Assembly: GCA_000198515.1 (NCBI GenBank)
Contig: FP929140.1
Coordinates: 2,950,527 to 3,014,526, forward strand
Reading direction: 5' to 3'
Length of the DNA: 64,000 nt
Source: a gamma proteobacterium HdN1
Lineage (GTDB): Bacteria > Pseudomonadota > Gammaproteobacteria > Pseudomonadales > Ketobacteraceae
The translations under genes and the position numbers were made by a program. Position 1 is the stretch's first letter. Each line of letters begins with the position of its first letter. The notes under the pieces were generated by a model that was given only the letters and a program-made list of their open reading frames with translations, made no database searches and had not been told where the DNA came from. Positions 19,671 through 29,071 of the stretch are shown here, piece by piece.

Positions 19671-19898
19671 ATGAGTGAAGAAGCCCACGAAAACGAAGAC
19701 TTCGAAGACGATATCGACGAAATTTTAGACGAGCTGGAAGATGAAATTGCTAGCCGCCTTGATAAAAAGACGCAAAAGCGCACCGGCGAGTACATGCGAA
19801 AAATCGAAGAGATCATGGAAAAGCGGCGTTTGAAGGAGGATACCGATTATTACGATTCGGATGATCTGGATTCAGATCAGGATGAGGGTAAGGAATAG
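19671..19898 (+). CDS. Small highly acidic protein, possibly PA3496-like
   Basis: 75 residues with an N-terminal run of Asp/Glu (ENEDFEDDIDEILDELED), a central basic segment (KKTQKRTGEYMRKIEEIMEKRR) and a second acidic tail. GGAGG lies before ATG 19671, which is why upstream frames are ignored. The acidic-then-RRxLKE pattern resembles the PA3496 family of small gammaproteobacterial proteins, but this is a weak match. It precedes letA by 14 bases and may be co-transcribed. Confidence 0.65.
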   Translation: MSEEAHENEDFEDDIDEILDELEDEIASRLDKKTQKRTGEYMRKIEEIMEKRRLKEDTDYYDSDDLDSDQDEGKE

Positions 19899-19912
19899 CG
19901 CCATCGAAATCT

Positions 19913-20596
19913 ATGACTGAAAAGCCGGTGCCAGCCGCTTCACTGGAGGATTGGCTGGCCTGCGACCACTGCGACGCGCTGCTGCACAGGCGAAATATTC
20001 CTGCAGGTGCCGCCGCGGTATGCCCCTTTTGCGGCAGTGTTTTACTTCGCAGCAAGCGCCGAGCAGCACAGCGCACGCTCGCCTTTTCGGTGGCTGGCTT
20101 GCTGTTCTATGTGCCGGCGAACTTTCTTCCCATTATGTCTTTTGAGCTGCTGGGCAATGATGCGTTCAGCACCCTCTATGGGGGCGTTCTCCAGCTTTGG
20201 CAGCAGGGCTATTGGTGGATGTCCTTCCTGGTTTGCACCTGCAGTATGGTAATGCCTTTGCTGGCCTTGGTTGTGCGCCTGATCCTCGCAATTGCCATGT
20301 ATTCCCAGCGCTTTGGCCGTTGGCACCGGCCGCTATTGCGAGCGGTACACAGCGTCTCGGAGTGGGACATGCTGGAAGTCTACATGCTCGGTATTCTCGT
20401 CGCGTTTATCAAGATGTCGGATCTTGGTACGATACATTTGGGTGTGGCGTTGTTGTGCTTTGTGGGTCTGCTAATCTCAACCTTAGGCGCGACCTTGAGT
20501 TTTGACTCGCACGCCTGCTGGGAACAGTTGGATCGGGCTGTGCGTGCAAAGCGAGTGGCAAAAAGGCATCGGGATGTGATCAGGAGGCTGGTTTGA
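19913..20596 (+). CDS. Paraquat-inducible protein A / LetA-family half-protein 1
   Basis: 227 residues with one PqiA domain: a zinc ribbon (CDHC...CPFC, residues about 18-41) and four membrane helices. In E. coli, PqiA and YebS (LetA) carry two such halves in one chain; here each half is a separate gene. LetA-type proteins sit in the inner membrane and load lipids into the MCE tunnel protein encoded downstream. The stop overlaps the start of the second half (TGATG), so the halves are probably made in equal amounts. Confidence 0.9.
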   Translation: MTEKPVPAASLEDWLACDHCDALLHRRNIPAGAAAVCPFCGSVLLRSKRRAAQRTLAFSVAGLLFYVPANFLPIMSFELLGNDAFSTLYGGVLQLWQQGYWWMSFLVCTCSMVMPLLALVVRLILAIAMYSQRFGRWHRPLLRAVHSVSEWDMLEVYMLGILVAFIKMSDLGTIHLGVALLCFVGLLISTLGATLSFDSHACWEQLDRAVRAKRVAKRHRDVIRRLV

Positions 20597-21243
20597 TGGC
20601 CATTCAGGCAAACGGTCAGCCTCTGCGGGCAATGAAGCACGGAATTGCGCAGTGTTTGCATTGTCATCGTCTTTTACACTTGCGCAATATTCCAAGGAAT
20701 CAAAGGGCGCTTTGCCCACGTTGCGGTGGCGATGTAAGTTTTCGAAAACCACAGAGCATTGCTCGCACTTGGGCGTGGGTGATTACGGCCATGGTGTTGC
20801 TGGTTCCCGCCAATGTTTTGCCGGTAATGACGGTGATTTCCCTGCGTCAGGGGGAGCCGGACACGATTTTTTCGGGGATTTTGAGCCTGATCGACGCGGG
20901 AATGTACCCAATCGCTGCCGTGGTTTTTATTGCCAGTATTGTGGTGCCGGTGCTCAAGCTGGTCGGAATTATTGTCCTGCTGCTAGTGGTGCAGTTGAAG
21001 TTGAAAATGAGCCCACGGCAGTGCACCGTCACCTATCGCTGGATTGAGTTTATTGGCCGTTGGTCCATGTTAGACCTTTTTATGATTTCAATTCTCGTAA
21101 CGCTGGTGGATTTAGGGTCGATCGCATCCATTACAGCAGGTGCAGGCGCTACGGCATTTGCAGGGGTTGTGGTGACCACGATCATCGCAGTGAGTAGCTT
21201 TGATACGCGTTTGATCTGGGATCTGGAGACGAGCCGTGAGTGA
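20596..21243 (+). CDS. Paraquat-inducible protein A / LetA-family half-protein 2
   Basis: 215 residues, the second PqiA-domain protein, again with a zinc ribbon (CLHC...CPRC) and four hydrophobic helices including WAWVITAMVLLVPANVLPVM. I start at ATG 20596, which overlaps the previous stop by one base and has AGGAGG before it. With half 1 it should form a two-domain LetA equivalent. Its 3' end overlaps the MCE gene by 8 bases. Confidence 0.9.
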   Translation: MAIQANGQPLRAMKHGIAQCLHCHRLLHLRNIPRNQRALCPRCGGDVSFRKPQSIARTWAWVITAMVLLVPANVLPVMTVISLRQGEPDTIFSGILSLIDAGMYPIAAVVFIASIVVPVLKLVGIIVLLLVVQLKLKMSPRQCTVTYRWIEFIGRWSMLDLFMISILVTLVDLGSIASITAGAGATAFAGVVVTTIIAVSSFDTRLIWDLETSRE

Positions 21244-23707
21244 GCAGGTTCCTAACGCCGATGAGCCAGCAAAGCCTAGTGATGCCCCAAAGCAGGGGGG
21301 GGCACAGAGCCATGAGGATTCACTCGCTCAAGGCAGCCAGCAGGAACCGCAGGCGCGTGGGGGGCAGGAAAAGCGCTATGTGCAGGGCCCAGTAGACGAA
21401 GACGAAGCGGTTGTTGTGGATCGCGAGGGGTTTTCAAAAATTTGGATCGTTCCCCTGATCGCGCTCGTTGTTGGGTTATGGCTAGGTTATCAGCAGTATC
21501 TGCATCGGCCCGTGACCATTATTGTTCACTTTTCTTCGGGTGATGGCATCGTGGTGGGCAAAACCGAAGTCAAATTCGAAGGAATTAAAGTGGGTACCGT
21601 CACCGATATGACGGTGGAGGATAGCCTGCGCGGCGTGCGTGCCGTGGTCGAAATGGATTATCGAACCCAGCATTATCTGGTGGCAGGCACCCAGTTTTGG
21701 TTGGTGAAACCGGAGGTTTCCTTTAGCGGTGTAACGGGTTTGGATACGCTGATGTCGGGCAACTATGTGGGAATGAAGGTTGGCGGCGGTGCGGCACTTC
21801 GAGAATTTACTGCGCTGGAGAGCGCCCCACCACCCGATGAAACTACGCCCGGTTTGCACTTGGTTCTGAATGCGCGGGATCTAGGATCTTTGCATGTAGG
21901 CTCGCCGGTGACCTACCGAAAAATTACCGTTGGTGCGGTAAGCCAGTATCTCTTGAAGGATGACGGCCGCGGGGTTCAGTTCAAGGTGGTCATTGACGCC
22001 GAATATGCCCACCTTGTCAAAAAAGGCTCACGCTTTTGGAATAATAGCGGCTTGCGTGTTGCGGCGGGCCTTTCCGGCGTGGATGTTCGCATGGAGTCAC
22101 TGGCAACGCTGGTGGCGGGAGGCGTGTCGTTTGATACGCCAACGCATGGCGAAAGTGTGGTCGCCACCAATGGTGAACAGTACGATTTATACGCCAACTA
22201 CGATGCCGCTAAATCTGCCGCGGTTGCTTTTATCCGCTTTCCTGATGCGAAGGGCCTGCAAAAAGGCGTTACGCAGGTGCGTTATAAAGGGTTCGTGGTG
22301 GGCGAAGTGAAGAACATCCGCCACGAGCCGGTTGCCGCTGGGCAGCCCCTGAATGGCGCCGTTGCGCGAGTGGGCATTGATCCGCAGTATGAGCCCTTCT
22401 TGAGGACAGGAACGCGCTTTTGGCTCGTCAAGCCGGAGCTTTCGCTATCGGAAATATCCGGTTTGGATACGCTGCTCTCGGGCGCTTATATTGAGATTCT
22501 GCCGGGTGATGGTGAGCCGCAAAACCGCTTTGATGCATTGCTAGAACCGCCGCGGGTAGACTATAGCCAGCCCGGAATTCGCGTAAAATTACTGGCCGAT
22601 GAAATGCCTTCCGTGAGTCGCGGATCGCCCATTTTGTACCGCAAGGTGCCTGTGGGCGAGGTGCAGTCTTTCGAGCTTGCCGACGATGGAAAACGCATCG
22701 TCGTGAACGCTTTTATCGAGGCGCGCTATGCTCACTTGTTGCGTAACAATTCGCGATTTTGGAATGCCAGCGGGCTTTCCATCAAAGGTGGGCTTGGTGG
22801 CATCAATGTGCAAACCGGTTCGGTGAAATCGCTTTTGGTGGGCGGAATTGGCTTTCACACCCCAGAGAATGCGCCGCGTCAAACAGATGCGCGCGAAGGT
22901 CAGACGTTTCCCCTCTATGCAGATTATGATAAGGCCGCAGAGCAAGGCATTGAAATTCGCGTGCGTTTTCCCCAAAACGAGGGCCTTGAAGTAGGTGCGC
23001 CCATCAAATACCAAGGGATTGTTTTGGGGGAAGTGCGTCGGGTATTTTTAGACAACGATTTTCGGCATGTGGTTGTTGCCGCTTATCTCAAACCGGAAGG
23101 CGCGAAACTGGCTCGCGCAGGAGCGCGTTTTTGGGTGGTGAAGGCGCAGCTTGGCGTAACTGGTGCCGCGCATTTAGATACCTTGATCAAGGGAAATTAT
23201 CTTGCGGTTGAGCCTGCCCCCGGCGAGCTGGGGGCAGGGCCCACGCTGTACGCCTTTGACGGCCAGTCAGGGCCGTCGGTACAGCGCACCGAGATAGATG
23301 GTCTGAATGTGGTGGTGTGGGCGCGTCAGCGCGGCTCTGTGAAGCCGGGAACCCAAGTGCTTTATCGGCAGATGCCGGTAGGTAGCGTAAAAAGCGTTGA
23401 ATTATCGGATAACGCGCAGTCTGTGATGTTTTATATCAATATTGAGCCGCGTTTTGTGCCTTTGGTGCGTGTGAATTCTGTATTCTGGAACGCAAGCGGT
23501 ATTGAAGTAGATTTTGGCCTGTTTAAGGGCGCGAGCGTGCGCACTGAATCGGTAGAGGCTTTGCTGGAAGGTGGGATCGCATTCGCGTCGCCTGAACCAC
23601 CAGAGCTTGGCAAGCAGGCGGAGCAGGATATGCAGTTTAAGCTTTACGATAAGCCGCAGAGCGCGTGGCTGGAGTGGGCGCCTGCAATTCAGCTTGCTTC
23701 GCCGTAG
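21236..23707 (+). CDS. LetB/YebT-type multi-MCE lipid transport protein
   Basis: 823 residues. After an acidic N-terminal region comes one membrane helix (about 69-85), then a periplasmic part built of MCE (MlaD) domains. I count six, starting near VTIIVHFSSGDGIVVG, GLHLVLNARDLGSL, AVAFIRFPDAKGLQ, GIRVKLLADEMPSV, GIEIRVRFPQNEGL and GLNVVVWARQRGSV. E. coli LetB has seven and PqiB three. The domains stack as rings into a tunnel spanning the periplasm for lipid traffic. It starts at GTG 21236, coupled to the LetA half 2 gene. Confidence 0.93.
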   Translation: MSEQVPNADEPAKPSDAPKQGGAQSHEDSLAQGSQQEPQARGGQEKRYVQGPVDEDEAVVVDREGFSKIWIVPLIALVVGLWLGYQQYLHRPVTIIVHFSSGDGIVVGKTEVKFEGIKVGTVTDMTVEDSLRGVRAVVEMDYRTQHYLVAGTQFWLVKPEVSFSGVTGLDTLMSGNYVGMKVGGGAALREFTALESAPPPDETTPGLHLVLNARDLGSLHVGSPVTYRKITVGAVSQYLLKDDGRGVQFKVVIDAEYAHLVKKGSRFWNNSGLRVAAGLSGVDVRMESLATLVAGGVSFDTPTHGESVVATNGEQYDLYANYDAAKSAAVAFIRFPDAKGLQKGVTQVRYKGFVVGEVKNIRHEPVAAGQPLNGAVARVGIDPQYEPFLRTGTRFWLVKPELSLSEISGLDTLLSGAYIEILPGDGEPQNRFDALLEPPRVDYSQPGIRVKLLADEMPSVSRGSPILYRKVPVGEVQSFELADDGKRIVVNAFIEARYAHLLRNNSRFWNASGLSIKGGLGGINVQTGSVKSLLVGGIGFHTPENAPRQTDAREGQTFPLYADYDKAAEQGIEIRVRFPQNEGLEVGAPIKYQGIVLGEVRRVFLDNDFRHVVVAAYLKPEGAKLARAGARFWVVKAQLGVTGAAHLDTLIKGNYLAVEPAPGELGAGPTLYAFDGQSGPSVQRTEIDGLNVVVWARQRGSVKPGTQVLYRQMPVGSVKSVELSDNAQSVMFYINIEPRFVPLVRVNSVFWNASGIEVDFGLFKGASVRTESVEALLEGGIAFASPEPPELGKQAEQDMQFKLYDKPQSAWLEWAPAIQLASP

Positions 23708-23754
23708 AGAAGGGTCGATCGCGTTCGCGTGGAGCGTGCACTTTTAATGGATTG

Positions 23755-24507
23755 CTAGTCAGTAAATGGATTGCTTCTTACCAATAGTGATAGCCCTGAA
23801 CTCATCAGCACAGCCGTTCGCGAATGTGGACGCAAGGCGGTTTCATTCTGTAGAAACGAAATAAACTCGTGGTTGAAGTCGAGCCGTGGATGATCTTCGA
23901 GAACACGGGTTCTAAAGCGCGAATCAATTTCATAATAACGCGATCCGAGAGTGTCGCAGGCAACGCCCTGTTGCAGAAGAATGGCTTCGACGGCGTCTTC
24001 TGGGGCTGCGCAGGCGTTCAGATGCAGGGTGATCATTTCTGCGAGTGACCGCGTGCAGTCTTCCGGCAAGTCATTTTGGTTCGCCCAGTCGAGCGCCGCG
24101 TGTGCGCTCTCCAGCGTAAAACAATGTACGGCCTGCCTACCGTGGTAGCGGGGGGTGGCGCCCAAGTGGTGCAGTAGTGCGCCGAGTAAAAGCAGTTCGG
24201 GGTCGTAGAGGGTTTCATCCAATACAGCGAGCGCTGCGGCCCAGAGATATGTGCGCCACGCATGCTGAACAAGTGCATCGCTCGCGCATGATTCCAACAA
24301 CAAAAGCGCGCTGCGGGTGAGCGGTGTATCGGGGAGAATGATTTCTTCGTAATCCAAGGCTTTGGTGTCGTCTAAGCGAAGCCAGCGACAGGCGAGCCTC
24401 CACGATATGGGTTTAATCACGGTGCGCATCAACGAGAACTTTTCAGCGAGAGTGAGTTTGCCTCCCGTCTGTTCTGCCCACGTTAAACTACCAATGATTG
24501 ACGTCAT
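23755..24507 (-). CDS. HD-domain-like protein with altered HD dyad
   Basis: 250 residues. The central part resembles HD-superfamily hydrolases of the cyanamide-hydratase type: HAWRTYLWAAALAVLDETLY, then LLLGALLHHLGATPRYHG. The metal-binding dyad, normally His-Asp (LLHDLG), reads His-His here, while the upstream His is kept. It may be a non-catalytic relative or use an altered metal site. GAGGCGG lies before the ATG. It converges with the LetB gene and has no clear partner. Confidence 0.65.
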   Translation of the reverse strand: MTSIIGSLTWAEQTGGKLTLAEKFSLMRTVIKPISWRLACRWLRLDDTKALDYEEIILPDTPLTRSALLLLESCASDALVQHAWRTYLWAAALAVLDETLYDPELLLLGALLHHLGATPRYHGRQAVHCFTLESAHAALDWANQNDLPEDCTRSLAEMITLHLNACAAPEDAVEAILLQQGVACDTLGSRYYEIDSRFRTRVLEDHPRLDFNHEFISFLQNETALRPHSRTAVLMSSGLSLLVRSNPFTD

Positions 24508-24633
24508 CTCACCGCCTCAAAAAAACCAAAGATAACACTTGGCTACTACGATCGTACAGCCAGAAAGCCGGCTGCTTTTTCGTTTGGCTTTTAGGAATGC
24601 CAGCCCTCTGGAGCATGCAAGCGTTTCGAATCC

Positions 24634-26196
24634 TTAGCCTTTGATCGTTTGCTTAAGGTTCATCCCCGTTGCACGTAAGGCTCCGAAGTAAACGATGGCT
24701 GCACAAAGAAGGCAGGCCGCCATCAATGCGATGCGCAGGAGTGGAGTTTGAGCCATCGCTACCCAATCAAAATGCGCTGACGCCCACCATAAGCCGCCGC
24801 CCAGCAAGCTGCTTGCGATCAGTATGCGCAACGCGAAAAGGCCCCAGCCTGCAGACGGTTGGTATCGCCCGCTGCGCTTCAGCCCGATCAGCAGCCAACC
24901 GGCGTTCACCAAAGAGCCCAGCGCAATGGAGAGTGCTAAGCCTGCATGCTGAAAATAAGGCACGAACAGTACGTTGAGCATCTGTGTGATGATCAGTACG
25001 GCGATCCCGATTTTAACCGGAGTGCGAATGTCCTGGGTTGCATAGAATCCGGGGGCGAGCACTTTGACGCCGATCAGCCCCATCAATCCAACGCCGTAAC
25101 AGGCGAGTGCGGATACGGTTTTCTCCACATCAAGTGAGCTGAATTTGCCGTAGTGGTAGAGAACGCTGACCAAAGGTTTAGAAAAGAGTAATAACGCGAT
25201 TGCTGAGGGGAGTGCAAGCAGCAGTACAAGGCGTAAGCCCCAGTCGAGCAGCTTCGAAAATTGCTGCGGATCGGCGCCAGCCTGTGCGCGCGCAAGTTGA
25301 GGAAGGAGAACAACGCCGAGTGCGACCCCTAAAAGCGCGGTAGGGAACTCCATTAAGCGATCTGCGTAGGTTAACCACGAAACGGCTCCGGCACCAATGT
25401 GCGAAGCAATCTGGGTGTTGATCAATAAGGAAAGCTGCGCGACCGATACACCCAGCACGGCGGGCGCCATGAGCTTGAGAATACGGCGCACGCCTGAATC
25501 TTGCCACGCGGTTCGCCATGCGGTAGGCGTAAGGCCGATGCGCGGGGTCATGTGAATACGCATCAGCGCAGGTACTTGAAACGCAAGCTGCAGCATGCCA
25601 CCGATGCTTACGCCAACGGCAAGTGCATAAATTGGGTTGATTCCATAACGCTCACTGATGGGCGCGCTCATCAGCGCAGCGCTGATAATGGCGACATTAA
25701 GGAGCACTGGGGTTGCTGCGGGAACGGCAAAACGGCTCCATGTATTCAGAATGCCTGCGCTCAAGGCAACGAGGGACATAAAGCCGATGTAGGGAAACAT
25801 GATGCGCGTCATGAGTGCGGCTTCATCAAAGCCGCCACTTTCTTGCAGGCCGGACGCCATCAGCCAGACCAGAGCGGGTGCGCCGATGACGCCAAGGATG
25901 CAGACGGCGGAAAGTGCAAGCGCCAAAATGGTACCGACCGCGTTGATCAGCGCGCGCGTGGCTTCTTCGCCTTTTTGCGTACGAGTCTCTGCCAGAATGG
26001 GCACGAAGGCTTGGGAGAATGCCCCCTCTGCAAAGAGCCTGCGGAGTAGGTTGGGGATGCGGAAAGCCACGTTAAAAGCGTCGGTACTTGCGCTTGCGCC
26101 AAAGGTGTAGGCAATCAACAGTTCGCGAGCAAGGCCGGTGATGCGCGAGAGCAGGGTAAACAGGGATACAACGGATGCTGATTTCAGCAAACTCAT
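24634..26196 (-). CDS. murJ: Lipid II flippase MurJ
   Basis: Inner-membrane flippase moving lipid II to the periplasm for peptidoglycan synthesis; 520 residues with about 14 helices. Typical start MSLLKSASVVSLFTLLSRIT, then GLARELLIAYTFGAS...DAFNVAFRIPNLLRRLFAEG and AFSQAFVPIL, containing the conserved arginines of the central cavity. The chosen ATG at 26196 matches the family start; a 16-residue longer reading is rejected. It is essential in most bacteria. GloA lies upstream in the same direction. Confidence 0.97.
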   Translation of the reverse strand: MSLLKSASVVSLFTLLSRITGLARELLIAYTFGASASTDAFNVAFRIPNLLRRLFAEGAFSQAFVPILAETRTQKGEEATRALINAVGTILALALSAVCILGVIGAPALVWLMASGLQESGGFDEAALMTRIMFPYIGFMSLVALSAGILNTWSRFAVPAATPVLLNVAIISAALMSAPISERYGINPIYALAVGVSIGGMLQLAFQVPALMRIHMTPRIGLTPTAWRTAWQDSGVRRILKLMAPAVLGVSVAQLSLLINTQIASHIGAGAVSWLTYADRLMEFPTALLGVALGVVLLPQLARAQAGADPQQFSKLLDWGLRLVLLLALPSAIALLLFSKPLVSVLYHYGKFSSLDVEKTVSALACYGVGLMGLIGVKVLAPGFYATQDIRTPVKIGIAVLIITQMLNVLFVPYFQHAGLALSIALGSLVNAGWLLIGLKRSGRYQPSAGWGLFALRILIASSLLGGGLWWASAHFDWVAMAQTPLLRIALMAACLLCAAIVYFGALRATGMNLKQTIKG

Positions 26197-26258
26197 GGCG
26201 CTCGGTTTCCTAGGCGAAGTTCTACGTCTTGGCAGTTTGTGCAATTTGCCTTTGGCGT

Positions 26259-26648
26259 TTAGCGAGGCTTTGCGCCCAGTAGCTCAATGGCGTAACCATC
26301 TGGGTCTTTGACAAAGGCGAGGATGGTGGTGCCGTGCTTCATGGGGCCGGGCTCGCGGGTAATGGTGCCACCTTTGCTGCGGATTTTGTCGCAGGCTTCG
26401 AACACGTCAGCGACTTCGAGTGCGATATGGCCGTAGCCGTTGCCAAGCTCGTAGTGGGCAGTGTCCCAGTTGTGGGTCAGCTCAATGCAGGCGCCGGCGC
26501 TCTCGTCTTCGAAGCCGACAAACGCTAGCGTGAACCGGCCTTCCGGGTAGTCTTGGCGGCGCAGGAGTTTCATGCCTAGGACTTCGGTGTAAAAGTTGAC
26601 GGATCGCTCCAAATCGCCGACGCGCAACATGGTGTGTAGTAGTCGCAT
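26259..26648 (-). CDS. gloA: Lactoylglutathione lyase (glyoxalase I)
   Basis: 129 residues, standard for the Ni2+-type bacterial enzyme. It converts the hemithioacetal of methylglyoxal and glutathione to S-lactoylglutathione. Metal ligands are visible: His in [11 protein letters not shown], Glu in CIELTHNW, His in YGHIALEV and Glu in AIELLG. The start at 26648 gives the family's N-terminus. The ribosome-binding site is weak. Confidence 0.96.
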   Translation of the reverse strand: MRLLHTMLRVGDLERSVNFYTEVLGMKLLRRQDYPEGRFTLAFVGFEDESAGACIELTHNWDTAHYELGNGYGHIALEVADVFEACDKIRSKGGTITREPGPMKHGTTILAFVKDPDGYAIELLGAKPR

Positions 26649-27183
26649 AAGAATAAACCCGATAGGAATAAATAAATTGGCGAGGGCCAAGATGGAAATG
26701 CGGAGTATACGCTGAACCTGCTGGTACCGCTATTGTGATCGGCTTCAAGGACGGAAGGCCGCTGCTTGAGTGAAACTGTGCAGCCCGTCAAAACGGGTGT
26801 GCCGTCTAGTGCGAATGGACGATGTTTGCATCTGACGATCAAGTAAGATTTTTTGAGAGTGGGGTGAGAGTGGGGGCTGTTGGCTTTGAGTGGGTGCTGC
26901 CGGTGAGTCGCTACACTGCCGGTGAGTCGCTACACTAAAGAGCGCTGCAAAATTTAGAGAGAATGAACCGAAACAAGCACTGGAGCGTGGCGTGCCTTCC
27001 ATTTCACGGCGAAGGTAACCTGCGCAGATTAAGGACAATCAGAACAACAAGAAGAACCGATCGAAAACAAAGAAAAATGGGCGAATACCGACGGCGCTGG
27101 CATCCATAAGTGGGTGCAGTGAAATGTTGGGGGCTTTCTTTGAAGTGGTCGCATATTTTTTGCATGGTTCTGCGGAGAACAAA
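26649..27183. other. Intergenic region between gloA and the FadL-like gene
   Basis: About 535 bases without a supportable gene; the frames present are short and lack ribosome-binding sites or family resemblance. It holds two copies of an 11-bp GAGAGTGGG motif near 26855-26876 and the 19-bp tandem repeat at 26898-26935. It must contain the gloA and FadL-like gene promoters, but no clear -35/-10 pair was identified. Confidence 0.5.
26898..26935. repeat. Perfect 2 x 19-bp tandem repeat
   Basis: TGCCGGTGAGTCGCTACAC occurs twice head to tail (26898-26916 and 26917-26935). Confidence 0.95.
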
Positions 27184-28905
27184 ATGGCTGACCTAAAGAA
27201 AAAAACCAAGAAAATGCGTTCACAGCCTGCACGGAGTGCTCGTCTCGTTCAATTGGGCGTGTTTCTGTCTTTGGCTGCGCCGATGGCAGCGCAAGCCGCG
27301 CTTACTGAAAACCTGACCATTGGTAACGCGAAGGCGCTTGCCTTGGGGAACGCGGTGACGGCAGATCCGCCGGGGATTGACTCGGTTCACTTTAACCCCG
27401 CTGGCCTTGAGCAAATGAAGGGCCGTCAGACGGAGTTAAAGCTTGTGTCTGGTGCTTTCTCGATTGAGCTTGGCTTTGGTGATTATATTCCAGAGCGTAA
27501 AAAGTTTATGGAAGACACCATGGCAAAGGGTGTGTTCACGCCACAGTACTTTGATAACGAGGCGCACCTCTCCAAGAGTAAAACTGAAGGTGCGTCCATC
27601 ATGGTGCCGATTACTGGTATGGTGGATTTGCCGGTGCTGTTTGCGCCAATCGGTGGGGTTTCTTATCAGCCACCGGAAAGCCGAATGACGTTTGCGACGA
27701 ACGTATATTCGCCGCTGATGGTCGGGTTTTATCGTGCAGACAACGACCCAGGTCGCTTTATCGGCCAACGCTTGTCGTTTACGGTTTTTACTTATTTTTC
27801 TCCAAGCGTATCATTTAAGGTCAATGATCAGCTAACCCTTGGCGGTACCATTACATTTAACTATGCCGGTGTGGGGCTTGATCTGCCTTTCCGGGGTGGC
27901 CACGAAGGCTTGCCGTTCCTGTGGGATCTGCAGGAGCAAGCCTGTAACCCGAATTACGGCAAGCCTGAGGTGCCCGATTCAATCGGCAGCGGTGATGGTG
28001 GCTGGGCGGCGTTCGTTCCCTGCGAACCAGATCGCAACAAGCGCCTGCAGTTCAACGAATTGCTTGGAACGCTACAGTTTGAAGTGACCCAGCCGCTCAC
28101 CTTTGGCGTGAACGTGGGCGCGCTCTATAAACCGCAGCCTTGGATTACGTTCGGGGCGGTCTACCAGTCGCGTGTCAATATGGATATGGAAGGCGATTTC
28201 AAGTGGACGAACAGCGATCCGTGGATGAATTTCTTATGGCCGCTGCTGCATGATATTGGCAAAATTCCTGGCGAAGGCCCTGTGCAGTTGCCTAACGGTA
28301 TTGGTAAGCGGGTCGTTTCAGGTACAGCAAAGTTGGACATGAAGCTTCCTGAGCACTATGCGTTTGGTACAAGCATTCAGCTGACGCCCAAATACAAAGT
28401 GAACCTCGATTATAAATTTACCGGCTGGTCGGCGTGGAAGGCGATTCCCGTACAGTTCTCGGAGCCAATTGACTTTTTGCGCCTCGCGGAATACATCCAG
28501 CCTGGAGATGCGACCAAGAGCGACCGCCTCGTGTTCCCCTTGGGGCTTGAGGACACATGGAACTGGGCGGTCGGGATGGAGTACCAGTGGAACGACCGTT
28601 TGGCGCTGCGCCTCGGTCTGGAAGATCGCCCCTCGTCGATCCCCAAAAAATATCGCACACCACTCTTACCGATGGGGAGTGGCAAGCTCTACGGCGCTGG
28701 CTTTGAATACGTCATGAAGGATAATTCCGTCATGAACTTCTCCATTGGCTACTTTGCCTCAAGTATTGATATGCCGGGCGGTACTAGCCGTTTGGGTAAC
28801 AGTATGGATCAGCGTCTCGTAATTTATAACCCCTTCCAAGGGACAGATATCAAGGCAGATCTATCGAGCTATTTGGTGGAGTACAGTTACCGCCAACAGT
28901 TTTAA
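27184..28905 (+). CDS. FadL/OmpP1-family outer membrane transport protein
   Basis: 573 residues, an outer-membrane beta-barrel of the long-chain fatty acid/hydrocarbon porin family. A signal peptide ends in PMAAQA at residue 38, and the mature protein begins ALTENLTIGNAKALALGNAV. The hatch-domain signature GIDSVHFNPAGLEQMKG is typical. Strand-like alternating segments run to the final aromatic residue (SYRQQF). GGAG precedes ATG 27184. The substrate is likely hydrophobic, but which one is not visible. A strong terminator follows; no catabolic genes are adjacent. Confidence 0.88.
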   Translation: MADLKKKTKKMRSQPARSARLVQLGVFLSLAAPMAAQAALTENLTIGNAKALALGNAVTADPPGIDSVHFNPAGLEQMKGRQTELKLVSGAFSIELGFGDYIPERKKFMEDTMAKGVFTPQYFDNEAHLSKSKTEGASIMVPITGMVDLPVLFAPIGGVSYQPPESRMTFATNVYSPLMVGFYRADNDPGRFIGQRLSFTVFTYFSPSVSFKVNDQLTLGGTITFNYAGVGLDLPFRGGHEGLPFLWDLQEQACNPNYGKPEVPDSIGSGDGGWAAFVPCEPDRNKRLQFNELLGTLQFEVTQPLTFGVNVGALYKPQPWITFGAVYQSRVNMDMEGDFKWTNSDPWMNFLWPLLHDIGKIPGEGPVQLPNGIGKRVVSGTAKLDMKLPEHYAFGTSIQLTPKYKVNLDYKFTGWSAWKAIPVQFSEPIDFLRLAEYIQPGDATKSDRLVFPLGLEDTWNWAVGMEYQWNDRLALRLGLEDRPSSIPKKYRTPLLPMGSGKLYGAGFEYVMKDNSVMNFSIGYFASSIDMPGGTSRLGNSMDQRLVIYNPFQGTDIKADLSSYLVEYSYRQQF

Positions 28906-28986
28906 GCAGTTGAGATTCATCCTGAGCTGAGGCTTCTCGCAGAGGTTCAGCTTTCTGGATATGATGGTTCTGGATGTGATTGTTAT

Positions 28987-29021
28987 AAAAAAAGCCTTCC
29001 CCACAACGGAAGGCTTTTTTT
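28987..29021. terminator. Intrinsic terminator after the FadL-like gene
   Basis: A perfect 14-bp stem, AAAAAAAGCCTTCC and GGAAGGCTTTTTTT, around a 7-base loop. The T-run follows the plus-strand hairpin, and the A-run would serve the opposite strand. Confidence 0.9.
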
Positions 29022-29071
29022 GCGCGAAATTGAGCCAATAAAACTGTACATTGTAAGGTTTTAACGAAGCA

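Noticed and set aside
24553-24580. Hairpin near CAGCC...GGCTG between the HD gene and murJ as a terminator
   Set aside because: Stem of 5 bp, wrong or missing T-run for the minus-strand murJ transcript.
25501-26049. 182-codon plus-strand frame opposite murJ
   Set aside because: Low-complexity reading of the murJ complement; no start signal or family match.
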